A stretch of DNA of 42,877 nucleotides from Lachnospiraceae bacterium UBA7093 (GCA_002492465.1 DKYT01000011.1:83492-126368), one strand, 5' to 3'; positions 15,860 through 25,215 are shown, numbered from the stretch's first letter. The notes: generated by a model not told the origin, from the letters alone. Numbers and translations: made by a program.

Positions 15860-17286
15860 AGATCATAATACATTTTAAATTCCGCCGGAGAGGGAATCTG
15901 TTCCAGCTTCTTCAGTTCCTGGCGTTTACGCGCTACCCACACATCGATCAGTCTCTGGGGGAAGACGCCGCCCTTTGTAAGATAATCATGATCCGCTTCC
16001 AGGGCGTCTAAAGCTTCTCCTAAGGATTTAGGCAATCCTTTGATCTTCTTTTGTTCTTCCTCAGACAGGGTATAAAGATTAAAGTCATAAGGTCCCCAGC
16101 CATTTTCGGCAGGATCAATCTGATTCTCAATTCCGTCCAGCCCCGCCATTAATATTGCCGCATATGCATAATAGGGATTCGCCGTTGCATCCGGATTGCG
16201 CAGCTCAAACCGCTTGGTTTCCGGAGACTTTGCATAGGCAGGAATACGGATTACCGCACTCCGGTTGGAGGTTGCATAGCCGATGGTTACGGGCGCTTCA
16301 TAACCTGGCACCAACCGCTTAAAGGAATTGGTAGACGGATTGGTAAAGGCGCACAGAGAAGCAATATGCTTCAGCAGGCCGCCCATAAAATAATGCGCTG
16401 TACGGCTCAGTCCCGAATACCCGTTTTCATCATAGAATAAGGGTTGTCCATCCTTGAAAAGCAGCATATGAACATGCATGCCGCTGCCTGCTTCCTGATA
16501 AATAGGTTTGGGCAGGAAAGTTGCCGTTTTCCCTTCCTTTGCCGCCATATTTTTAATAATATATTTAATGATCATGGTGTTGTCCGCCATTTCAGGCATG
16601 TCCGCAAGCTCCACCTCGATCTCCATCTGACCCGGTCCGCCAACCTCATGATGATGATATTTTACTTTAATTCCCCAATCCTCCATCATCATACACATTC
16701 TGCTGCGCAGATCGTATCCTACATCCTGAGGCGCCGCCACATGGTACCCTCCCTTATACGGCACCTCATAGCCGTTGTTTCCGGGTACATCCAGGCTGCA
16801 GTTCCAGTCCGCCTGTCTGGTGTCGATCCGATAACCGCACTGCTGGGGCGATACCTCATAACGCGCCTGATCGAAAAGGTAGAATTCAAATTCCGGTCCG
16901 ATCACCATGCGGTCCGCAACGCCGCTCTCCTTCATGTATTCTACCGCACGCAGGCTCACATTTTTAGGGTACTGATCAAAGGGCTTATTTTCCCCTTTTC
17001 CGATGGTGCACACATTACCGCACATGGTCAGTGTAGGCACCTCTGCAAAGGGATCCACATATGCCGTATCCGGATCCGGCAAAAACACCATATCGCTTTT
17101 TTCAATAGGCGCATAGCCGTAATTGGAACCGTCAAAACCGATCCCGTAAGTAAACGTACTCTCCCCAAACCGTTCCACCGGAATTGTAATGTGCCGCCAG
17201 CGGCCGTCGATATCCGTCATCTTAAAATCGATCATCCGGATACCCTTTTCCTCACACAACTTTCTGATTTCTTCGCTTTTACCCAT
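15856..17286 (-). CDS. glnA: Glutamine synthetase type I
   Basis: 476 residues. Contains GFDGSNYGYAPIEKSDM, the metal-ligand region VIGPEFEFYLFD, HHHEVGGPGQMEIEVE, the ATP/glutamate stretch GSGMHVHMLLF, and NRSAVIRIPAY with ETKRFELRNPDATANPYYAYAA-like catalytic residues. The length and the segment before GGYHVAAPQD resemble the GSI-beta insertion. FNLYTLSEEE resembles the adenylylation loop of GSI-beta (NLYxLP), so control by adenylylation is possible but unproven, and no glnE is visible. AAGGA eight bases upstream supports the ATG. Monocistronic by appearance. With glnN it is the second glutamine synthetase here. Confidence 0.95.
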   Translation of the reverse strand: MGKSEEIRKLCEEKGIRMIDFKMTDIDGRWRHITIPVERFGESTFTYGIGFDGSNYGYAPIEKSDMVFLPDPDTAYVDPFAEVPTLTMCGNVCTIGKGENKPFDQYPKNVSLRAVEYMKESGVADRMVIGPEFEFYLFDQARYEVSPQQCGYRIDTRQADWNCSLDVPGNNGYEVPYKGGYHVAAPQDVGYDLRSRMCMMMEDWGIKVKYHHHEVGGPGQMEIEVELADMPEMADNTMIIKYIIKNMAAKEGKTATFLPKPIYQEAGSGMHVHMLLFKDGQPLFYDENGYSGLSRTAHYFMGGLLKHIASLCAFTNPSTNSFKRLVPGYEAPVTIGYATSNRSAVIRIPAYAKSPETKRFELRNPDATANPYYAYAAILMAGLDGIENQIDPAENGWGPYDFNLYTLSEEEQKKIKGLPKSLGEALDALEADHDYLTKGGVFPQRLIDVWVARKRQELKKLEQIPSPAEFKMYYDL

Positions 17287-17335
17287 AACCCTTTTCCTTT
17301 CTTTCCACTTTTATTGCACATTGGCAATTAACCAA

Positions 17336-17364
17336 ATTATACCATGACTACAACCTCCAGCCAA
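17336..17364 (-). promoter_or_regulatory. Promoter of glnA
   Basis: TTGGCT (17359-17364), a 17-bp spacer and TATAAT (17336-17341) on minus, with TGG before the -10 giving an extended -10. It is about 50 bp before the ATG, squeezed just after the stop codon of the DUF5722 gene. I do not see a GlnR box. Confidence 0.7.
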
Positions 17365-17368
17365 GTGC

Positions 17369-19120
17369 CTACTCCGCCCACGCAAGCGCCTCGTCCAGGC
17401 TCTCGGCGCCCAATATGTTCAGCATAAAATCCGTATACTCCTGCGCCCTGTCCGTATCGATGTAGCGGAAAACCTCCTTCAGATATTTTTCCGAATGATC
17501 GTACTCATAAAGCCCAAAGGCAAGCCCGTTCACCATCTCCTCCGGCGCATCTGTCTGTCTGTTCAAAATAAACGAGTCGATATAAGGATTGGCGTCCACA
17601 ATCATATAGCAATAGGCAAAAGCCGCCGCCTGCAGCTTTTCCCCTGATTTTGAAGAAAACCCAAGTTCCGTAATGGTGATACTTCTCACCTCTCCTTTTG
17701 TATCCAGATAGCTTTTCTGTTTCAGGAAATCCGTCAATACGCTTAGGTTCATAATGGTAAGTATTTCCGCTTTAGCGCTCTTGTCCGCCTCCTGAGACCA
17801 GTAATTCACCCGGGTAAGAGGCTCGGGATAGGGATGTATGGCAACCCCCCAGTCGTAATTTCCATGGGAAAGCGCCGCCTGATTAAAGGCATTGATCAAA
17901 TCTCTGGCATTAAAATAATCTCGGTTGCTGCCGTGGTTGCTGTTCCAGTCATGATCTATGCTGAAATAAACCCGGGCATTGGCATAACTGCTTTTTGCCG
18001 CCTGATAAAAAATACGAAATGCCTTTTCAAATTCCCGGGCATAGTACACCGGATCTTTTGTCTTCATATAATTCCATGTTTTAAACTGATTGATCTCGTT
18101 AGCGATCACCCAGTTATGCACCATTCCATGCTCCCCATCGGAATAACGTTGCGTGAGAAAGCTTGCCACAGCTTCCAGCTCTTTAACCCCTTCCTCCTCC
18201 TGGGTGTTAAACATATAATAATAAGCGTCGCTGTCTTTATTCCTTGCCTTGGGATGAATCATTTCCAAATGATTCTCGTTCCAGTCGTTCAACACTACCG
18301 CCGTAGAACACATACCCAAATTCGACAGATAAGAAAACAGCCCGTCATAATCGCTTACCACTTTTCCATTGAATCGATAATCTTTCCCCTCATATGTATA
18401 TATGATAGTAGGATAATCTTCATCCGTTGTCTCTCCCATAAAAATGGACAAAGGCATATTATAGATGGTATGCTTTACTTCCAAATCCGTCAGTTCTTTC
18501 GTCCCCAGCATAGTAGGATCCAGCAGAACCCCCTTCTTCGAACCCATATCCGGATATGCTTCCTGATTTTCGGCAAGCAGCTCCGGGTTAGAAAGATAAA
18601 CGCCCTCTCCTATGGGCACATACTTTCCTTTCACAAGAAGCGCCGGAACAAACTGTTGAAACAGATACTCTCCTGCATAAGAAAAAGTAACCTGAGAATT
18701 CCTCCCCTTCGACCATATAGCAACCGGCTCCCCGGTCAATACCTGCCCGTCCTCATAGCACTCCCTGGTAAAAAGATACAGGTAAGGGTCGTCGCTTTCC
18801 GGAATCTGGGGCATGGTTAAGGAATATGCCACCTCTTCCGGTTCCTCTTCGTTAATCAACGCTCTGCCTGTGGCATAATCTGTCAGTTCCTGCACCGGTA
18901 TCTGCACGTCCCCCTGGGTCAGTTTTTTCAAATTCCTTTCTTCCAGATCCTCTTCCTGCGCTTCTTCCTTTACTTCCCTGTCTGCCCCCTGGTTTTTTTT
19001 ACTTTCAACCGCCTCCGCCGCTACGGGCGCTTCCTTTCCGCACCCCTGGAGAAGACCGGCTGCCAAAAGCAGCCCCGCTATCTGGAGAAAAATCTTCTCT
19101 CCCTTGAAATTCTTACCCAC
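17369..19120 (-). CDS. DUF5722 lipoprotein, probable clan-A glycoside hydrolase
   Basis: 583 residues. A lipoprotein signal (hydrophobic segment, then LLQGC) predicts attachment to the outer face of the membrane. A charged linker follows (about residues 35-70), then a beta-rich region and a TIM-barrel-like domain. Within it, HNWVIANEIN has the Asn-Glu pair typical of the acid/base strand of clan-A glycosidases, AIHPYPEP resembles a substrate-site strand, and ITITELGFSS has a glutamate where the nucleophile is expected. I recognise this as the DUF5722 family; the substrate is unknown. The GTG start has GGGAGG seven bases upstream. It follows the BMP lipoprotein by 17 nt, so binding protein and putative enzyme are probably co-expressed. 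Confidence 0.75.
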   Translation of the reverse strand: MGKNFKGEKIFLQIAGLLLAAGLLQGCGKEAPVAAEAVESKKNQGADREVKEEAQEEDLEERNLKKLTQGDVQIPVQELTDYATGRALINEEEPEEVAYSLTMPQIPESDDPYLYLFTRECYEDGQVLTGEPVAIWSKGRNSQVTFSYAGEYLFQQFVPALLVKGKYVPIGEGVYLSNPELLAENQEAYPDMGSKKGVLLDPTMLGTKELTDLEVKHTIYNMPLSIFMGETTDEDYPTIIYTYEGKDYRFNGKVVSDYDGLFSYLSNLGMCSTAVVLNDWNENHLEMIHPKARNKDSDAYYYMFNTQEEEGVKELEAVASFLTQRYSDGEHGMVHNWVIANEINQFKTWNYMKTKDPVYYAREFEKAFRIFYQAAKSSYANARVYFSIDHDWNSNHGSNRDYFNARDLINAFNQAALSHGNYDWGVAIHPYPEPLTRVNYWSQEADKSAKAEILTIMNLSVLTDFLKQKSYLDTKGEVRSITITELGFSSKSGEKLQAAAFAYCYMIVDANPYIDSFILNRQTDAPEEMVNGLAFGLYEYDHSEKYLKEVFRYIDTDRAQEYTDFMLNILGAESLDEALAWAE

Positions 19121-19137
19121 CAGTCATCCTCCCGTTT

Positions 19138-20337
19138 TTAAATACCGTTTACCTTAACAGATGTCCGGGGCTTTCTGTGAATCTCATCGGATACAGATCT
19201 TTCTCCCTGTTTAACCTGCTTATATAATTCGTAAAATTCCTTCATGGTAACATTCTGGAATCTCCACTCGGTTTCCAGCACCGGAATGCCTGCGCAGTTA
19301 TCCTCCACGCCGTACCGCACCTTCTGTCCTGCAAATTCTTCGGACCATTTTCCTCCCTCAGCATAATAGTCATCCAGAGAAATGACCACTGCATTTGCCA
19401 GATCCTTTATTGCGCTGGTCAAAAAGCGCTGGGAAAGAGGATTTTGATCCACATCCACGCCGATCAGCATTCCTTTTTCCTGATTTGCCGCTTCCAGCAC
19501 TGAATCATAGAGGAATCCTCCGCAGGCAAAAATCACCTGGGTTCCCTCCGAATACCACTTTACCGCTTTCTCGTAAACCTCCTGGGTGGGCTGAAAGGTT
19601 CCCGCATACCAATAGTTGACAGTTACATCCTCCAACTCCAGCTCTTTTGCCGCATCCTCAATCCCCTGCAGATAGCCGTAACCGTAACGGATAACGGAAG
19701 GCTCCTCCTTGCCGCCTATAAATCCCAGACTGCGGTAGCCCTCCAAAACGGTCATATAGCCTGCCAGATAGCCTGACTCTTCCTCCTGAAAGAAAACGCA
19801 GTGTACATTATTTCCTATCTCCACAGGTTCTCCTTCTTCGTCACAGGGCTCTCCATCGATCATCAGAAAAGAGATGTCCGGATAATCCTCCTGCAGCTCT
19901 CCCACCGTTTTCTGAAAATCATACCCTGCGCAAACCACCATGCCCGCGTGGTTCCGGACCGCATCCTTCACCGCCTTCATGTGTCCTTCAAGGGTATCCT
20001 CCTCCGCCACATAATAGGAGAAAGAAACGCCTGCCGCCAAAGCATAGGTCTCTATTCCTTCGTAAATCGCCTCATTATAGCCCTGATCCATAACTGTGCC
20101 GTCCGACACAAAGGCAATTTCTCCTCCCTTTTCCTGGTAATCTCCGTAAAGATCTTCCCGTAATTCCTCCATAGGATCTATCTCTGAAATTTTTTCCTGA
20201 TGCTTTTGTATTTCTACATCCTCCGCGGTATTTTCCTTCTCCCGGGACCAGGCTTCCTGCCGCCCCGAGCCGCCGCATCCGATCAATGCTGCTGCCAACG
20301 CCAAAATCAAACCATAATGAATCGCCCTTTTTTTCAT
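19138..20337 (-). CDS. BMP-family substrate-binding lipoprotein
   Basis: About 399 residues. The lipobox is LAAALIGCGG after a short basic start, so it is a surface lipoprotein. The body is a periplasmic-binding fold of the BMP/PnrA type (EIAFVSDGTVMDQGYNEAIYEGI, FLMIDGEP, SGYLAGYM, SLGFIGG, VIFACGG), a family known mainly for nucleoside uptake with an ABC transporter. No permease or ATPase gene is adjacent; the following gene is a DUF5722 lipoprotein, so ligand capture may serve something other than standard uptake. An upstream in-frame ATG (20385) was rejected because GAGG nine bases before the ATG at 20337 and the signal peptide fit the later start. Confidence 0.86.
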   Translation of the reverse strand: MKKRAIHYGLILALAAALIGCGGSGRQEAWSREKENTAEDVEIQKHQEKISEIDPMEELREDLYGDYQEKGGEIAFVSDGTVMDQGYNEAIYEGIETYALAAGVSFSYYVAEEDTLEGHMKAVKDAVRNHAGMVVCAGYDFQKTVGELQEDYPDISFLMIDGEPCDEEGEPVEIGNNVHCVFFQEEESGYLAGYMTVLEGYRSLGFIGGKEEPSVIRYGYGYLQGIEDAAKELELEDVTVNYWYAGTFQPTQEVYEKAVKWYSEGTQVIFACGGFLYDSVLEAANQEKGMLIGVDVDQNPLSQRFLTSAIKDLANAVVISLDDYYAEGGKWSEEFAGQKVRYGVEDNCAGIPVLETEWRFQNVTMKEFYELYKQVKQGERSVSDEIHRKPRTSVKVNGI

Positions 20338-20357
20338 TTCCCTATACCTCTTTGTCA

Positions 20358-20385
20358 AGTATAGCATCCCCCCATGTATTTGCAA
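20358..20385 (-). promoter_or_regulatory. Promoter before the BMP lipoprotein gene, with overlapping dyad
   Basis: TTGCAA (20380-20385), a 16-bp spacer and TATACT (20358-20363) with an extended TGC. The predicted start leaves only about 14 nt of leader. ATTTGC-N6-GCAAAT overlaps and extends beyond the -35, a possible operator. The LacI gene upstream has no obvious terminator, so read-through is also possible. Confidence 0.5.
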
Positions 20386-20428
20386 AGCGGCAAATCATTA
20401 TGAATTTCTTAACTCTTAACGCACGCTG

Positions 20429-21400
20429 TTACGGTTCCACAATATAATATCCCAGCTTCACTTCCTGCAGCGCTTCCTTCTTTTCCTCCAGGATTTCCAT
20501 TAAAATCCGGACTGCCGTCTCGCCGCTTTCCTCATAAAAATAGTGGACGGTCATAAAGGGAGGATTTGTCACTCTGGACATATCCGAATCTCCCTGTCCC
20601 GCCACAATCACCTGACTTGAAAGCCCTCCCCCATGCTCATGAAGATATTGGGCGGCGCCGGCAGCAATGGAATCGGTGGCGCAGATGATTCCGTTTAAGT
20701 CCTTATAACACTCCAACAATTCTTTCGCCTTTTCATATCCGGAGGCAACCGTAAAGGAGGCGGTCACCATCCGTTCAGCCTGATCTCCATATCCCATATG
20801 GCGCATCCCGTCGCAGAAACCCCTGTACCTTTCCTCTCCCACCGCTTTGTCCTGCTGCGTCGCTCCTATATATCCAAGACTGCTTCTTCCTGTCTCTATC
20901 ATTCTTTTGGTCAGGTCGTAGGAGGCGTGATAGTCATCATGGTACACACAGTTGTATCCTGACAGCTGCTGCCCTACGATCACCACCGGCACCGAAAGCT
21001 TCTTCAGAATCTGCTTATGGGCGGTGCCCAATACGGTTGCCGCCAAAATCACGCCGTCCACCTGTTTCTCATCAAACGCCGTCAGATATTCCAGCTCTTT
21101 TTCCGGATCATTCTGCGTTACTGCCAAAAGCATTTGATAGCCTTTTTCGTTGATTACCGAAAGGATCCCCTCCACGATTTTTCCAATGGAAGCGGAGGCA
21201 ATCTTGGGCACAATCACCCCGATCAATTTTGTCTTCTTCGTTCGCAGCGTCTGTGCCTGCAGGGAAGGTCTGTAGCCAGTTTCTTCCACCACCCTTTGAA
21301 TTGCTTCCCGTTTTTCCCGGGAAATATATCCATTGTTAAAATACCGGGATACAGCTGCCTTAGATACCCCTGCCAATTCCGCAATCTGCGCTATATTCAT
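20429..21400 (-). CDS. LacI-family transcriptional regulator
   Basis: 323 residues. The helix-turn-helix is at the very N-terminus (IAQIAELAGVSKAAVSRYFN) followed by the hinge region (GYRPSLQAQTLRTKKT). The sugar-binding domain follows (LIGVIVPKIASASIGKIVEGI, DGVILAA, SLGYIGA). It overlaps the GH13 gene by an ATGA and is last in the PTS-GH13-regulator unit, so it is probably the local repressor. A symmetrical box, TGAAATCGATATCA on minus, just downstream of the operon promoter is a candidate target. GGGAG eight bases upstream supports the start. Confidence 0.9.
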   Translation of the reverse strand: MNIAQIAELAGVSKAAVSRYFNNGYISREKREAIQRVVEETGYRPSLQAQTLRTKKTKLIGVIVPKIASASIGKIVEGILSVINEKGYQMLLAVTQNDPEKELEYLTAFDEKQVDGVILAATVLGTAHKQILKKLSVPVVIVGQQLSGYNCVYHDDYHASYDLTKRMIETGRSSLGYIGATQQDKAVGEERYRGFCDGMRHMGYGDQAERMVTASFTVASGYEKAKELLECYKDLNGIICATDSIAAGAAQYLHEHGGGLSSQVIVAGQGDSDMSRVTNPPFMTVHYFYEESGETAVRILMEILEEKKEALQEVKLGYYIVEP

Positions 21401-23247
21401 TTACAATGCTCCCTTTTTAAGTAGTAAAACCCGTATGCTGGTATCTGGATCTTTGCCGCTTTCTTTTTCTTTCCTGAAATCAGATCCACATAATCCTCTT
21501 CCTGCATTTGCACCGTCTTATCAAACTCGCTGAAGTTAAACAGCCCCATCAGCTTTTCACCCTGGAAAGTCCTTACAATGCACAGCACGGACAGATCGCC
21601 TGTTTCCATTGTCCGGGTATCCCCATAAGACACAAATACCTTTTCCCTCTTCCGAATCTTTTCCAGCTGGTTCAGTCCCTGAAAAATCCTTCCCTCCACG
21701 GTTTTGGTATCCTCCCGCTTCTCCGCCAGCTCCCAGTTCATCGCGCCCCTGTGAATATAGCGGGAATCCTCCGCCTTATTGGGATTCTTCTTATAGCTGT
21801 AATCGTTGACCTGACCGATCTCATCTCCGCTGTACAGCACCGGAATACCGGAAAGCATAAACATATAAGCGTGCAGGGTTATATCCAGGCGGACCGCCTT
21901 TTCCATTGCCTGATCGTCCTTTTCAAAGCCCGCCTTTTCTACGCCGCACATGGACGCCGTGGTGCCGCAGAACCTGGCGTCTCCCGTAACCGGATCTGCA
22001 TTGTACAATTCTCCCCGGCTGTTGCTTCCCCCCGCATACCCCTGAAAATAATCGTTCAAATATTTCTTGTGGGAACGTTCTTCCATTCCTTCTGTGAGCA
22101 AAGTGCCATAGTCAAGTCCCCAGCCGATATCATCGTGACAGCGCAGATAATTCAGGAAAACATAGTCTTTCGGCAATGCGTTTACAATATCAAGCTGTTT
22201 TTTCAAAAGCTTCGTATCCCTTGTTGCCACCGTATGCCACGTGGTCGCCATGGTGGTAACATTATAGAGCATATGGCATTCCGGTTTCTCCACCGTTCCA
22301 AAGTAGGGAACCACCTTCTCCGGCTCCATCACCACCTCCCCTAAAAGCAGAACGCCGGGGCAGACGATCTCGCTGATCATGCGCATCATGCGCACAATGG
22401 TGTGTACCTGGGGAAGATTCCTGCATTGTGTGCCCAGTTCCTTCCAGATGTAAGGCACCGCGTCGATACGGATAATATCGATTCCTCTATTTGCCAGATA
22501 AAGAAAATTGTACATCATCTCATTAAAGACTCTGGGATTTTTATAATTCAAATCCCACTGGTAGGGATAAAAGGAAGTCATCACAAAATGTCCCGCATCG
22601 GGAAGCCATGTAAAATTTCCGGGCGCTGTTGTGGGGAACACCTGAGGCACTGTTTCCTCATACTTTGCCGCATCCTCCCACCGGTCAAAGAAAAAGTACC
22701 GGCTCATGTATTCTCCCTCGCCCATTCTGGCGCGTTTTGCCCACTGATGCTCCTCCGACGTATGGTTCATTACAAAATCCATACAAATATTGATTCCTTT
22801 TTTATGGCATGCCGCCGTCAAACTTTCCAGATCCTTCATGGAGCCCAGCTTCTCCTGCACCTTTCTGAAATCTGAGACTGCATATCCCCCGTCGGATCGT
22901 CCCTCCGGCGTATCCAGAAAGGGCATCAAATGAATATAATTAACATTGCATTTTTCGATATAATCCAGCCTGCTTTCCACGCCTTTCATGTTTCCTGCAA
23001 AATTGTCAATATAAAACATCATACCCAGCATATCGTTTTGCTTATACCAATCCGGAAATGCTTCTCTGTGAGAATCCAGCTTTTTCAGCGCTTCCTTCCT
23101 CTCCAGATAAAATGCTCTCAGCTGATCGCACAGCTCCGCAAACATAGAAGAATTGTCATATAGCTCCATATAAAGCCAGCGAAGCTCGTCATGATGCCGC
23201 TTTAGCCTCTGTTCAAAAGTTGAATCCTGCTCTGTCTTCTTTCTCAT
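21397..23247 (-). CDS. GH13 enzyme of the amylosucrase type (probable sucrose- or sucrose-phosphate-cleaving)
   Basis: About 616 residues, an intracellular alpha-amylase-fold enzyme without a signal peptide. An N-terminal helical region (1-70) precedes the barrel. The order DNFAGNMKG, HLMPFLDTPEGRSDGGYAV, DFVMNHTSEEHQWA, QWDLNYKNPRVF, IIRIDAV, LLGEV, LRCHDDIGW closely follows amylosucrases. Catalytic residues are predicted as Asp262 (nucleophile), Glu304 (acid/base) and Asp372. The 42-residue gap between the first two equals that in Neisseria amylosucrase. The adjacent PTS permease would deliver a phosphorylated disaccharide, so sucrose 6-phosphate hydrolysis is an attractive alternative to glucan synthesis. 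The ATG at 23247 (AAAGGG seven bases upstream) is preferred to a TTG at 23280. Confidence 0.85.
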   Translation of the reverse strand: MRKKTEQDSTFEQRLKRHHDELRWLYMELYDNSSMFAELCDQLRAFYLERKEALKKLDSHREAFPDWYKQNDMLGMMFYIDNFAGNMKGVESRLDYIEKCNVNYIHLMPFLDTPEGRSDGGYAVSDFRKVQEKLGSMKDLESLTAACHKKGINICMDFVMNHTSEEHQWAKRARMGEGEYMSRYFFFDRWEDAAKYEETVPQVFPTTAPGNFTWLPDAGHFVMTSFYPYQWDLNYKNPRVFNEMMYNFLYLANRGIDIIRIDAVPYIWKELGTQCRNLPQVHTIVRMMRMISEIVCPGVLLLGEVVMEPEKVVPYFGTVEKPECHMLYNVTTMATTWHTVATRDTKLLKKQLDIVNALPKDYVFLNYLRCHDDIGWGLDYGTLLTEGMEERSHKKYLNDYFQGYAGGSNSRGELYNADPVTGDARFCGTTASMCGVEKAGFEKDDQAMEKAVRLDITLHAYMFMLSGIPVLYSGDEIGQVNDYSYKKNPNKAEDSRYIHRGAMNWELAEKREDTKTVEGRIFQGLNQLEKIRKREKVFVSYGDTRTMETGDLSVLCIVRTFQGEKLMGLFNFSEFDKTVQMQEEDYVDLISGKKKKAAKIQIPAYGFYYLKREHCK

Positions 23248-23286
23248 CCTTCCACCCTTTCTACTCCGCCTGTTAATCAATCTGCT

Positions 23287-25170
23287 TTAAATTTCAAATA
23301 ATTTCTCCATTGTATCGGTTTTCCCTTTCTTTAAAATCTTAAAGTCAGGATAGTCGTCACGATTGGTCAGAAGCACAGCCGTTGTGGTGCTGTAGCCCGC
23401 CTCTTTGATTTTCTGTATATCAAAAGCAATCAGCTTTTGCCCTGCTTTTACTTCCTCTCCCTCTGAAACAAACAGCTCAAAGCCCTCGCCTTTCATGTTC
23501 ACAGTATCCACTCCCACATGGATCAAAACTTCCATGCCGCCGGGTCCGGTAATTCCAAGCGCGTGGCGGGTATCCGTGACAGTGGAGATCACACCGTCAA
23601 AAGGGGCTACCACCTCTCCTGCCTCGGGCTCTATTCCCACGCCGTCTCCAAGCACGCCGGAAGCAAAAGTCTCGTCAGGAATTTCCTCTCTGCTGATCAC
23701 ATTTCCTTTGACAGGTGCAAATAAGGCTTTTTCCCCAGATGCGGTCTTCTCTTCTCCCTTTTCCGTCTCCGTACCTGCATTTGTGTCTCTTTCCTCCACT
23801 TCTTCCTTCCATACAAACCAGGTAAGCCCGAATGCCACTGCAAAAGCTACTGCGAGAACAATGGCATACTGTACCGTATAATCCAGCGTAATTAAGAATC
23901 CCGGTATCCCTGTCACGCCATAGGAGGTAGCTCCAATATGGAACATTGCTCCCAGGAGCGCCCCTGCCGCGCCTCCTGCTGCTCCGCAGATCAGGGGTTT
24001 CATATATCTTAAGTTTACGCCGAAAATTGCCGGTTCCGTGATACCCAACGCGGCGGATAAGGAGGAGGGAATCGCCACTGATTTTGTCTTTAAATTTTTC
24101 GCCTTAAGCCCTACCGCAAGGCACGCCGCTCCCTGTGCAAAATTCGCCGCAGAAGCAATGGGCATCCAGATATTCAACCCCTCCGCCGCGGAAAGCATTC
24201 CCGCTTCAATTACATTATACATATGATGAATACCGCATACAACTGTAAAAGGATACAGGGCGCCCATCAGCATTGCCCCTACGCCATTTCCCACCGTAAT
24301 GATCCACCCCGCAAAATCCAAAACATAATTTTCAGCCATGGAAAAGACGGGTCCGATAAGTCCCAGTGTAACGAAAGCAGTTAAAAGTACGGTACACAGC
24401 GGTGTGACAAACAAATCTATCATTTCCGGCACATGCTTATGCAGCCATTTTTCAATTTTGCACATCAGCCATACTGCAATTACCACCGGAATCACATGTC
24501 CCTGGTATCCCACTTGGCGAATGGGGAATCCAAACAAGTGCCACACCGGAATATCCGCCGCTTCCATGGAGCCTACCGTCCACGCATTGATCAAGTTGGG
24601 ATGTATCATAATCATGCCGATTACCGCCCCAAGGAAAATGTTTCCTCCAAACACCCGTGCCGAGGATATAGCAATCAATACCGGCAGGAAGGTAAACGCC
24701 GTGTTTGCCAGCAAATCCAGAATGCCGTACCAGTCGCTTCCCGCAAAAGACGGAAACGCTTTTCCCAGTGCCTCCACCAGTCCCATCATCAAACCTGAAG
24801 CCACGATCGCCGGAAGAATGGGAACGAACACATCTCCCAAAGCCTTGATCATTCTCTTAAAAACAGGCTGCCCTGCCGCCGCTGCCGCCTTTACCTCCTC
24901 CTTGGTTGCAGCAGTCATCCCGCTTACCTTCAGGAATTCCTCATACACCTTGTTTACCGTACCTGTTCCGATAATCAGCTGAAGCTGTCCGTTGTTGCTG
25001 AAAACGCCCTTTACGCCGTCCACATTTTCCAGCTTCTTCATGTCGATTTTACTGTTGTCTACCGTGACCAGCCGAAGTCTGGTGGCACAATGTGCCGCGC
25101 TTACCAGATTGCTTCTTCCGCCCAGAGTTTCATAGATTTCCCTTGCACATTTTGTGTAATCCATCGTCAT
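23287..25170 (-). CDS. PTS EIIBCA permease, glucose-sucrose-trehalose family (probable sucrose or glucoside)
   Basis: 627 residues, three fused domains. EIIB at 1-90 has the phospho-cysteine in SAAHCATRLRL (Cys28). EIIC at about 110-460 has many membrane helices and the family segments IPVVIAVWLMCKIEKW and GITEPAIFGVNLRYMKP. EIIA of the glucose type is at about 490-627 with the phospho-histidine in MEVLIHVGVDTVNMKG. It imports and phosphorylates a sugar, probably an alpha-linked disaccharide because the GH13 enzyme follows 39 nt later. A charged linker (EEVEERDTNAGTETEKG) joins C to A. Substrate cannot be proved from sequence; sucrose is preferred over trehalose because the enzyme is amylosucrase-like. 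Confidence 0.88.
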   Translation of the reverse strand: MTMDYTKCAREIYETLGGRSNLVSAAHCATRLRLVTVDNSKIDMKKLENVDGVKGVFSNNGQLQLIIGTGTVNKVYEEFLKVSGMTAATKEEVKAAAAAGQPVFKRMIKALGDVFVPILPAIVASGLMMGLVEALGKAFPSFAGSDWYGILDLLANTAFTFLPVLIAISSARVFGGNIFLGAVIGMIMIHPNLINAWTVGSMEAADIPVWHLFGFPIRQVGYQGHVIPVVIAVWLMCKIEKWLHKHVPEMIDLFVTPLCTVLLTAFVTLGLIGPVFSMAENYVLDFAGWIITVGNGVGAMLMGALYPFTVVCGIHHMYNVIEAGMLSAAEGLNIWMPIASAANFAQGAACLAVGLKAKNLKTKSVAIPSSLSAALGITEPAIFGVNLRYMKPLICGAAGGAAGALLGAMFHIGATSYGVTGIPGFLITLDYTVQYAIVLAVAFAVAFGLTWFVWKEEVEERDTNAGTETEKGEEKTASGEKALFAPVKGNVISREEIPDETFASGVLGDGVGIEPEAGEVVAPFDGVISTVTDTRHALGITGPGGMEVLIHVGVDTVNMKGEGFELFVSEGEEVKAGQKLIAFDIQKIKEAGYSTTTAVLLTNRDDYPDFKILKKGKTDTMEKLFEI

Positions 25171-25215
25171 TCCCTTCCCTTTCTTCTTTCCCTTTTCGCT
25201 GCTATGATTGCTGTG

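Noticed and set aside
17834..18820. Plus-strand ORF of 328 codons
   Set aside because: Antisense to the DUF5722 gene; composition typical of a reverse-frame shadow.
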